From Planctomycetota bacterium (GTDB lineage Bacteria; Planctomycetota; Phycisphaerae; WQYP01): a stretch of DNA of 6,579 nt. The translations under genes and the position numbers were made by a program. The notes under the pieces are model-generated. The model saw only the letters and a program-made list of their open reading frames with translations. It was not told where the DNA came from and searched no databases. Shown piece after piece: positions 1 to 6,279 of the stretch. The stretch is from NCBI GenBank assembly GCA_021780285.1, contig JAJXZA010000113.1, forward strand, positions 1 through 6,579, in the 5' to 3' direction. Each line of letters starts with the position of its first letter. Within the stretch, counting starts at the first letter, position 1.

Positions 1-1
1 C

Positions 2-1270
2 ACGGCAACCAAACCAGCCGACGATGCAGCCGGGCAATTTGCCTTTCAGGCGGATATCGAGGCCGATGCTTCCTCAAACAGACAGGTGGTTGAAGGCACG
101 GTGGCAGCCGCAAATGAACAGGAAGCTCGCAGCCTACTCGAACGCATGCGACTGCAGGTTCGCAAACTTCAGCCTGCCGCCGCACAAACGCCGACCCGCC
201 GTATCGGTCGCGATGATTTTTTATTTTTTAATCAGCAACTCGCTGACCTCGTCAAAGCCGGCCTGCCGCTGGGCGACGGACTGCGCCTGATGTGCGGCGA
301 TTTACGCCGCGGGCGTCTCGCACAGGCGGTACAAAAAGTTGCCGACGACATGGCGGCGGGAAAGTCGCTCTCCGAAGCAATGGCCCGGCATGAAAAGTCT
401 TTTCCTCCGGCTTACACCCAATTGGTTCAGGCGGGGCTTGACAACAACGCGCTCGCGGCAACCTTGGCCAATTTTGGAGATCATGCACGGCAGGTCGGCA
501 AAATTCGCCAGGCCCTGCGCGAAGCAGCGGCATACCCACTCGCAATTTTTGCCGCCCTGCTGATGGTGTGGTGCTTTATAGGCTGGTTTATTGTGCCGAA
601 ATTGGGAGCGTTTGCCATAAGCGCCGCGAGACTCAATCGAGTGATAGAAAGCGATGCACAGGCGTCTGCCGCCGCTGCACAAGAAACCGCTATCGTGGGC
701 GTATTGCATTGGCTGCCATTCATGGCGATCGGTATTGTGCTCGCCGCCTTGTTGCTTGCCGTGCTTGTGCAGGCAATCAATCTGTCTCAAAAGCGTCTTT
801 CGCTTCGTGATTGGGCAGCACGATGGCTGCCGCTGGCGGGTCCGGCCTTAAAGATGGCGTTGGTGGCGCAATGGTGCGATGCCCTGCGGGTGGCAGTGGA
901 GGCAAATACCGATCTGCCCCGATCACTTGAATTCGCGGCCTCATCCGTTGGCTCGCCCATGCTTCAGGCCGACACAAAAGACCTTATCAACACATTGGCT
1001 CAAGGCCGAGAGTTTACTGGCTGGCCGGGGCGGCTACTCCCTCCCAGCGTGCCGCGTGTTATCGTCCTTGGTATCCGCCAGAACTCATTGCGTGCGACTC
1101 TGCGGACGCTAAGCCGGGCCTATCAACGTCAGGCCGAATACCGTACCGCCGTTATTCCCGCGGTCATGACACCACTGCTGCTCGTGCTGATGGCCATGAG
1201 CATAGGGTTAACCATGTTTCTTTTGCTTGATCCGCTTCTGACGTTTTTAAAAGGCTTGGGGGGCGGTTAA
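2..1270 (+). CDS. GspF/PilC-type inner-membrane platform protein of a type II secretion or type IV pilus-like system (5' partial)
   Basis: Known role of the family: an inner-membrane platform that couples the cytoplasmic assembly ATPase to pseudopilus assembly. The frame is open from the window edge. The first 28 codons (ending ...GQFAFQADIEADASSNRQ) give the usual GspF opening (F-x-Y/F-x-A ... G ... A-n-x-x-E-A), so the true start lies upstream and the GTG at 86 is internal. Numbering residues from that GTG, a first T2SSF domain covers about 44-172 (QQLADLVKAGLPLGDGLRL, then AAGKSLSEAM and FPPAYTQLVQAG). It ends in a membrane segment at about 150-172 that contains YP. A second membrane segment lies at about 204-231, a second T2SSF domain at about 250-365, and a C-terminal segment at about 357-386. 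This three-segment, two-domain layout is standard. Oddity: the usual GE-x-S/T-G-x-L motif reads GLDNNAL in the first half and GIRQNSL in the second, so both Glu residues are lost. The stop overlaps the next start (TAATG). The family call is secure; which secretion or pilus subtype is not. Confidence 0.9.
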   Translation, partial: TATKPADDAAGQFAFQADIEADASSNRQVVEGTVAAANEQEARSLLERMRLQVRKLQPAAAQTPTRRIGRDDFLFFNQQLADLVKAGLPLGDGLRLMCGDLRRGRLAQAVQKVADDMAAGKSLSEAMARHEKSFPPAYTQLVQAGLDNNALAATLANFGDHARQVGKIRQALREAAAYPLAIFAALLMVWCFIGWFIVPKLGAFAISAARLNRVIESDAQASAAAAQETAIVGVLHWLPFMAIGIVLAALLLAVLVQAINLSQKRLSLRDWAARWLPLAGPALKMALVAQWCDALRVAVEANTDLPRSLEFAASSVGSPMLQADTKDLINTLAQGREFTGWPGRLLPPSVPRVIVLGIRQNSLRATLRTLSRAYQRQAEYRTAVIPAVMTPLLLVLMAMSIGLTMFLLLDPLLTFLKGLGGG

Positions 1271-2604
1271 TGATAGAACAAAATGATCAAAATGGAGTTC
1301 GAACGGTCACGCGAACGTACCCCATCAGCCGATCCGGCCCAAAGCTGGGCTGGGGGCGCCGCACGGTAGCTCACTTAGGAGACTCACTGCTTCTGTGGAC
1401 GGTGCTGTCGTTTCTAATTTTTGCCGTCCTTTCTTTCATCCCCAGATCCCCCCAGTGGCAAGCCTTTATTATTATTCCAATCGGTTTGACCATGCAATTT
1501 GTGCGGCAGAAGCGACTGCAGCGATTGATCACTCACCTGGTAATCGCCACAGATTGCGGCTCGCCGCTTCCACAGTATCTTTACGCCGCTACCGTCGGCG
1601 AAACCCGCAAGGTCGCGCACCTGCTCAAAAAGGTCGCTGGCTCGCTTGAAAAGGGCAACACCCTGGCACAAAGCATAAAACTCGCGGCGCCTTGGGCTTC
1701 CACCCGACTTCTCGAATGTATCCGCTTGGCAGAGGTGACTGGTTCACTGCCGACGGAACTTCATCGGCTCGAACAGCCATCAAAGCCCTGGCCCGTAAGG
1801 CACGAGCTTACCCTGCCGTTAGTTTTTGCATATTTAATAGTGCTGTGGTTTGCCGTTTTATTACAGATTATTTTTTATCGCGCCTATTCACACTTTTTGT
1901 ACGCGATCGATGACCGGCAACACGGCGGCGCATTCCGCATCATTTCTACCATAGGTCACGACATTGTCAGCAACTTCAGCAGAAGGGGCCTTATCCTGTT
2001 GGCTTTTGCCACTTATGTGCTAATCTTGGCGTACTTTTTACGGATGACTTTTGCGGGCGGCTACTACCACTTCTATATCTTCCGCAGAATTCGCAATGCT
2101 CTAAGCTGGCGGCTGCCCCTGCTTCGGTCGCTCGCCCGCTGGAAGTCATGGAGCATAACGGCGGGCATCCTAGCCCGCGCGGTAGATAATAATCTTCCGC
2201 TACCGGAAGCATTGGATGCCGCCGCATACGCCCAAAACAACTTCTCCGCTCGCCGCCGGCTTATTCGCAGCATAAAGCTTCTTCAACGCGGCGCATCACC
2301 CGATAAAGCCTTCCGCAAAGCCGGCTTGCCAAAATCCATGCGTATCGTGCTCGCCGGCACATCAATAACGCCGGCGTCTTCACAACAGCCAAACGGTATA
2401 CGCTTCGGGTCTTTGCCCAGCGCTTTATGCTATCTTGAATGCTATTATAGCGCAAAATATATGGCAGCAATTGAGTGGCTTGAATCGCTGATCATCCCAC
2501 TTGCGGTAATTCTATTAGGTGCAGGTGTACTGGCTGTTGGACAGTTCGTCTTTGTACCCTACAGTCATCTTATCCAACTCGTCGAATCGAAAGGCTGCTT
2601 TTAA
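1270..2604 (+). CDS. Second, divergent GspF-like inner-membrane protein
   Basis: A 444-residue protein starting at ATG 1270, one base over the previous stop. It is also built like GspF but is poorly conserved. Residues 1-35 are basic and cytoplasmic-looking. Two hydrophobic stretches follow (about 38-57 and 64-78) that ordinary GspF lacks at this point. A first T2SSF-like domain spans about 82-170 and keeps the family signature as RLAEVTGSLPTEL (152-164). Membrane segments lie at about 181-204 and 240-262. The second domain runs from about 280 (RLPLLRSLARWKS, then AGILARAVDNNLPLPEALDA). It ends with a spacer-interrupted GSLPSAL (380-386) and a C-terminal segment at about 405-430. It is probably a partner of the gene before it in the same membrane platform, by analogy with TadB/TadC pairs; that pairing is inferred. 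The start fits the coupled junction, with an AAGG and a G-rich run at 1251-1263 just ahead. It could instead be a decaying paralogue, but the long intact frame argues against that. Confidence 0.8.
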   Translation: MIEQNDQNGVRTVTRTYPISRSGPKLGWGRRTVAHLGDSLLLWTVLSFLIFAVLSFIPRSPQWQAFIIIPIGLTMQFVRQKRLQRLITHLVIATDCGSPLPQYLYAATVGETRKVAHLLKKVAGSLEKGNTLAQSIKLAAPWASTRLLECIRLAEVTGSLPTELHRLEQPSKPWPVRHELTLPLVFAYLIVLWFAVLLQIIFYRAYSHFLYAIDDRQHGGAFRIISTIGHDIVSNFSRRGLILLAFATYVLILAYFLRMTFAGGYYHFYIFRRIRNALSWRLPLLRSLARWKSWSITAGILARAVDNNLPLPEALDAAAYAQNNFSARRRLIRSIKLLQRGASPDKAFRKAGLPKSMRIVLAGTSITPASSQQPNGIRFGSLPSALCYLECYYSAKYMAAIEWLESLIIPLAVILLGAGVLAVGQFVFVPYSHLIQLVESKGCF

Positions 2605-3029
2605 TGAAGAATCGCGGCTTTATCATGCTGGATATCTGCCTGTCCATTGTTTTAGCGGCCATTACCGCCACACTCTTCGCGACAACATTGTGGCACGCCA
2701 ACCACGCCGACAATTTCATGCGAAGCCAGCGTGCTTCGGCTTACGAGCAAAAACGGATACTTTCTCAGCTTATTCGGGGCCATGCCGGAGCACTGCCACA
2801 TCACCTGATCATTAAGCAGCTGGCGCCCACCACCGCTGACGGTTTGGCTTGGATTGTCATCAGCCAAGGCCGTAATACACATTCTGTTCAAACCATCGCC
2901 CTGGTGCCGGTGAAGTCCATTCGGCATACGTTACGATTACAGAAACTCCGCGCACACGCGGAGTCGCTGTTACGCGGTCCCGCCGCCCCCGGTCCGGCGC
3001 AACAACACAAAGTGGGGGCCGCACTATGA
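2604..3029 (+). CDS. Small pseudopilin-like protein with Asp at +5 (GspI-like by position)
   Basis: A 141-residue protein whose N-terminus looks like a class III prepilin: a short basic leader (MKNRG), then the hydrophobic stretch FIMLDICLSIVLAAITATLF. The predicted prepilin peptidase cut is G5/F6. Asp10 occupies mature +5, where most pilins have Glu. The single membrane helix covers about residues 6-29. The remaining ~110 residues are soluble, with a basic helix-like stretch (about 105-125) and an Ala/Pro-rich tail. I recognise no family in the C-terminal part. Its length matches minor pseudopilins such as GspI, and it is the first of three such genes, so a GspI-like role is reasonable but inferred. 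The ATG at 2604 overlaps the upstream stop (TAATG). An AAGG at 2591-2594 sits nine bases upstream, which supports this start. The stop overlaps the next start as ATGA. Confidence 0.7.
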   Translation: MKNRGFIMLDICLSIVLAAITATLFATTLWHANHADNFMRSQRASAYEQKRILSQLIRGHAGALPHHLIIKQLAPTTADGLAWIVISQGRNTHSVQTIALVPVKSIRHTLRLQKLRAHAESLLRGPAAPGPAQQHKVGAAL

Positions 3030-3526
3030 TGAACCAGAGACGCCGATATGCCACATGCCCCGCAAGCCGGGCATTTACCATCATGGAGATGCTTTTTTCA
3101 GTTATCCTGTTGGCGGTTTTCTCCCTGATTGCCGGGCCATTAATGGTGACCATGATTCATTCCATGGCCAAAACAACCGCTTACGAAAACCAGACGGATG
3201 CATGGCTCGCCGCGCATAGTCTTTTGGCCAGCGATGTACAAGACGCCTACCGCGTTCAGGTCATCGGTCCGCATCAGTTACTCTGCACGTCACCAGGGGG
3301 TCATATCATCTGGAAAATCGCCAAGGGTAATCTTTCACGGAAAGTAGGCCTGAGCACATCGAGCCCCGGCCATTGGCAATCAGCTTTCTGGCCGTGTGGC
3401 AAGATTCGGTTTACGGCCGCCGCTGTGGGTGTAAAAGTCACACGGGACGCCCCACACCAGCATTCCACTGTGCTGCTGACAAATCGTATTGAGCGGGCCA
3501 GAATGATTTTGGAGGCCAAGCCATGA
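3026..3526 (+). CDS. Prepilin-type pseudopilin with N-terminal cleavage/methylation motif (GspJ-like)
   Basis: A 166-residue protein with the clearest prepilin signature of the three: basic leader, then RAFTIMEMLFSVILLAVFSL. The predicted cut is A16/F17, with the conserved Glu at mature +5 (residue 21). Ala instead of Gly at -1 is tolerated by prepilin peptidases and, as I recall, is common in planctomycete pseudopilins. The membrane helix is about 17-42. After it come DAWLAAHSLLASDVQDAYRV (58-77), an amphipathic stretch as in GspJ-like proteins, and then a probable beta-rich domain with Cys87 and Cys124. It is the likely minor pseudopilin that packs with its two neighbours at the filament tip; this is inferred from gene order. 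Two consecutive ATGs (3026 and 3029) are possible starts. I chose the first because it makes the ATGA overlap, and the protein differs by only one Met. Confidence 0.8.
   Translation: MMNQRRRYATCPASRAFTIMEMLFSVILLAVFSLIAGPLMVTMIHSMAKTTAYENQTDAWLAAHSLLASDVQDAYRVQVIGPHQLLCTSPGGHIIWKIAKGNLSRKVGLSTSSPGHWQSAFWPCGKIRFTAAAVGVKVTRDAPHQHSTVLLTNRIERARMILEAKP
3511..3515 (+). promoter_or_regulatory. Ribosome binding site for the third pseudopilin-like gene
   Basis: GGAGG lies seven bases ahead of the ATG at 3523, inside the end of the preceding gene. It is the best Shine-Dalgarno match among the overlapping junctions here and fixes the start of the downstream gene. It also suggests that this gene can recruit ribosomes itself as well as being coupled to the gene before it. 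Confidence 0.7.
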
Positions 3527-3975
3527 ATACCCTGCCGCGGTCCGCTTGTGCCGCCGCGCGAGGCCGCCGTCCTCGCGGGTTTACGCTGCTGTTCACCATT
3601 TTGCTGTTGGCTTTTTTCGGTGCGTTTGCAGCACTGGTAGCGCAAGCCATTATCAGGCAGGCATCGCACACGCAACACACCCTTGTGCGAGATCAACTTG
3701 ATGCGATCAATGTTTCCGAGCTATTCTTCCTGCGACAATTGTTGCATGAAGCGCAACCGCTAAGAGACGGTGTTACCGCCCTGCCGCTCCCAAAAGCTCT
3801 CGAGCAAAATGGCTACACCGCTTTGCTAACCCTTAAACGGCAAACAAACGGCTATTGGCGGGCGCGCTTGGCGGCGAATTGGCAGTTAGCCGGAGCCGCT
3901 CGTCTAAGGCTGGTCCAAACCCTCACCCTTCAACGATTGCCCTCCAAGCAATGGCGCATCACAGACGATCACTAA
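3523..3975 (+). CDS. Small pseudopilin-like protein without Glu5 (GspK-like N-terminus, short)
   Basis: A 150-residue protein with a long basic leader (residues 1-19, six Arg, ending RGRRPRG) and a hydrophobic helix (about 20-43, starting FTLLFTILLLAFFG). The predicted cut is G19/F20, but mature +5 is Phe24, not Glu. Lack of Glu5 is a known trait of GspK, the pseudopilin that caps the T2SS tip, and this gene holds the GspK place in an I-J-K order. GspK proteins, however, usually exceed 300 residues, so the large helical insertion is absent here. The soluble part has a helical stretch (DAINVSELFFLRQLLHEAQ, 60-78) and then probable strands (GYTALLTLKR and beyond). The ATG overlaps the upstream stop as ATGA, with GGAGG at 3511-3515. 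It is the last gene of the operon. It could also be an ordinary single-pass membrane protein, but the leader and FTLL context make a pilin-type signal likely. Confidence 0.65.
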   Translation: MNTLPRSACAAARGRRPRGFTLLFTILLLAFFGAFAALVAQAIIRQASHTQHTLVRDQLDAINVSELFFLRQLLHEAQPLRDGVTALPLPKALEQNGYTALLTLKRQTNGYWRARLAANWQLAGAARLRLVQTLTLQRLPSKQWRITDDH

Positions 3976-4219
3976 ATCTGTCCCCGCAGAGGCGAACATC
4001 TCAACTTGGTTCGAAGTGCTGCTTGCGCCGGTTAAGTAATTCGTACAAGCATGGTCATTGATCCGTGGTGCGGAGATAGCAAAAAGATCGGCCATCGCGC
4101 ATCGCGGCTCGATTGCCCGGTCGCTGTTGCGGCAACAGAGCTTAAAATCACGGCGGATCAAATAGCCCAGCCTTGATTGATGCCCCTGGCGCGGCAACAA
4201 CACTCGCAGAGCGTACCGG
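3976..4219. other. Convergent intergenic gap, no gene recognised
   Basis: The space between the end of the secretion operon (+ strand) and the end of ligA (- strand). I see no tRNA, no repeat array and no stem followed by a T-run in either direction. There is one small perfect hairpin, CTGTTG-CGG-CAACAG at 4124-4138, without a T-tract. A 41-codon ATG frame at 4051-4176 (+) has no Shine-Dalgarno ahead of it and no recognisable product, so I do not call it a gene. Confidence 0.6.
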
Positions 4220-6271
4220 CTACGCCGCACTCTCACCTATGCGGCGTAAAAACTCTGCTTCATCAATGACCTCAATGCCAAGCTTGGCCGCTTTGGCCAG
4301 TTTAGAGCCAGCCTCGGCGCCCGCCACCACAAATGATGTCGCCTTGCTTACGCTATCGCTGGGCGTGCCGCCGTGCCTTTCTATGGCAGCTTTGATTTCG
4401 CTGCGTGAAAACCGTTCGAGCGTTCCAGTCACAACAATGGTTTTTCCGGCCAGCGGTCCGCCGCCTACCGCCGCCGCAGAGGTTGCCGCATCAGTGGATA
4501 CCCCCATGGCTTGAAGCTCGCGCAACAGTTCAAGGCCGCCCTGCTCATGTAAAAAACTCCAGACCGATTGCGCCACCACGTCGCCCACGCCATCTATAGC
4601 CTGAAATTGCTCAATGCCTGCGGCTGCCAGTTTGTCCAACGTTGGAAAGGCCCGCGCAATATCCACCGCGGTGCGCGTGCCTACATGCAAAATGCCCAGC
4701 GACGCCAGCAGCCGCTCAAGCCCGCGTCCCTTGCTTGCTTCGACGCCGGACAGAAGGCCATCGGCTGATTTTTCGCCCATTCTATCGAGCGCTGCCACCG
4801 CAGTTCGGTCTAGACGGTACAAATCAGGTAAGCGCTTCACCAGTCCGGCCTGCATAAGCTGCTCGACAATGGCCGGACCAAGATTTTCGATATCCATCTG
4901 GTTGCGACCGCCGAAGTAGCGCAGCTTTTGGGCGAGTTTTTCGGGACAGTGAGGATTGGTGCAGCGCACAAAGCCGCCGTCGCGCTCGGTTGCCGCATGG
5001 CATGCCGGGCATTGCTCCGGCGGCACAATGGCCTGGGCGTGCGCTGGCCGAGCCTCCGGCACGTTACCCACCACATAAGGAATGATTTCGCCGGCCTTTT
5101 CGACCAGCACCTGGTCGTGCAGGCGAAGATCTTTGCGGGCTATTTCATCAAAATTATGCAGACTGGCACGGTACACTTTGGTGCCGCTGATAAATACCGG
5201 CGGCTCAAACTCGGCCACGGGTGTAACGGCGCCGGTTTTTCCAACCTGAAACACCACGCGAGCCAATTCGGTACGCGCCTGTTCGGGCTGATATTTAAAG
5301 GCGATGCACCATCGCGGCGCCCGCGCGGTAGCCCCCAATACCTGCCGCTGGGCAAATGAATCAACCTTTACCACGACGCCATCGGTATCAAACGGCAAAT
5401 TCCGACGCTGCTGTGCAAACGCATCTATAAACTGCTGTACCGCGTCAATGGTTCGGCACGCGGCAATGTTGGGCGGCTGGCCAAAACCAACGGCCGCCAC
5501 AAACGCCAACCACTGCCGATAGCTCGTAAACTCAAAGCCCTCCACCGCGCCCTGTCCATGCGGCAAAAATTGCAGTTTGCGGGCCGCCACCGCGCGCGAG
5601 TCCAGGAGCTTAAGCGTTCCTGCAGCGGTATTACGCGGGTTGGCGTAAGCTTCTTCGCCGGCTTCTTCCTGCTGCTGGTTGATCTGGGCAAATTGCTGCC
5701 GCGTTAAAAACACTTCCCCGCGAACCTCCACCACCGGCGGCACCGAAGCGGGCATGACAAATGGCCCATGCTCTTTGCCGGCAAGCTCCAGCGATAACGG
5801 AATGCTTTTAATAGTACGAACATTGACTGTAACATCGTCGCCCACGGCACCATCGCCGCGTGTGGCAGCCTGCACCAGCTTCCCTTTTTCATACCGCAGC
5901 GAAAGTGATACGCCATCAATTTTAGGCTCGCACACATATTCAAACTCACCCACCCCTGACGCCAGAAGCAATTTGCGCACGCGTGCGTCAAACGCGACAA
6001 GTTCGCCAGGGGTGTATGTGTTGTCTATGGAAATCATGGGCAGGGCATGGCGCACCTGCGTAAAGCCCTTGAGCGGCGCAGCACCGACGCGCTGCGTTGG
6101 AGAATCGGGCGTAACAAGCTCAGGATGAGCCGCCTCAAGTTCACCAAGACGGCGAACAAGCGCATCGTACTGTACGTCGGTAATTTCGGGCCGGGCATCG
6201 CCATAATAAAGTTGGTCGTGATGGCGTATTTGCCGACGAAGCTTTTCAATTTCAGCAGCAGCGGTATTCAT
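4220..6271 (-). CDS. ligA: NAD+-dependent DNA ligase
   Basis: LigA seals nicks in DNA using NAD+, joining Okazaki fragments and finishing repair. This is a complete 683-residue protein, close to the ~670 of E. coli. Domain Ia (about 1-65) has HHDQLYYGDARPEITDVQYD for NAD+ binding. The adenylation domain has nucleophile Lys117 in EPKIDG, ATRGDG at 136-141, VRGE at 183-186, DGVVVKV at 297-303 and AFKY at 324-327. An OB fold follows at about 330-405. The zinc finger uses Cys421, Cys424, Cys437 and Cys442. Helix-hairpin-helix repeats lie at about 460-575, and a C-terminal BRCT domain at about 605-683 (LAGKTIVVTGTLERFS, then AGSKLAKA). The frame stays open to an upstream ATG at 6394, but those extra 41 codons run through the end of ruvC and are rich in Arg and Cys, unlike any LigA. 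ATG 6271 gives the usual N-terminus. No clear Shine-Dalgarno precedes it, so coupling to ruvC, which ends eight bases before, is likely. Confidence 0.97.
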   Translation of the reverse strand: MNTAAAEIEKLRRQIRHHDQLYYGDARPEITDVQYDALVRRLGELEAAHPELVTPDSPTQRVGAAPLKGFTQVRHALPMISIDNTYTPGELVAFDARVRKLLLASGVGEFEYVCEPKIDGVSLSLRYEKGKLVQAATRGDGAVGDDVTVNVRTIKSIPLSLELAGKEHGPFVMPASVPPVVEVRGEVFLTRQQFAQINQQQEEAGEEAYANPRNTAAGTLKLLDSRAVAARKLQFLPHGQGAVEGFEFTSYRQWLAFVAAVGFGQPPNIAACRTIDAVQQFIDAFAQQRRNLPFDTDGVVVKVDSFAQRQVLGATARAPRWCIAFKYQPEQARTELARVVFQVGKTGAVTPVAEFEPPVFISGTKVYRASLHNFDEIARKDLRLHDQVLVEKAGEIIPYVVGNVPEARPAHAQAIVPPEQCPACHAATERDGGFVRCTNPHCPEKLAQKLRYFGGRNQMDIENLGPAIVEQLMQAGLVKRLPDLYRLDRTAVAALDRMGEKSADGLLSGVEASKGRGLERLLASLGILHVGTRTAVDIARAFPTLDKLAAAGIEQFQAIDGVGDVVAQSVWSFLHEQGGLELLRELQAMGVSTDAATSAAAVGGGPLAGKTIVVTGTLERFSRSEIKAAIERHGGTPSDSVSKATSFVVAGAEAGSKLAKAAKLGIEVIDEAEFLRRIGESAA
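4221..4248. repeat. Perfect 9-bp inverted repeat at the ligA stop codon
   Basis: TACGCCGCA (4221-4229) and TGCGGCGTA (4240-4248) are exact reverse complements separated by ten bases, so either strand's RNA can fold into a GC-rich hairpin. On the - strand the stem covers the last codons of ligA and most of its TAG stop (4220-4222). The + strand continues into AAAA and the - strand into GCCGG, so neither direction has the U-run of an intrinsic terminator. It may stabilise or pause the ends of the two convergent transcripts; that is inference. Confidence 0.5.
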
Positions 6272-6279
6272 GATGCTGT

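Noticed and set aside
302..790. 162-codon - strand frame opposite the first GspF gene
   Set aside because: It is antisense to a clear T2SSF domain, and its His/Cys/Arg-rich composition is typical of a shadow frame.
86..1270. GTG at 86 as the start of the first GspF gene
   Set aside because: The same frame is open to the window edge and the residues before the GTG match the usual GspF N-terminus, so the gene begins outside the window.
4124..4138. CTGTTG-CGG-CAACAG hairpin as an intrinsic terminator
   Set aside because: The stem is only six base pairs and no T-run follows on either strand.
3904..4236. 110-codon - strand frame across the convergent gap
   Set aside because: It starts inside the ligA end, runs antisense into the last pseudopilin gene, has no ribosome binding site and no recognisable domain.
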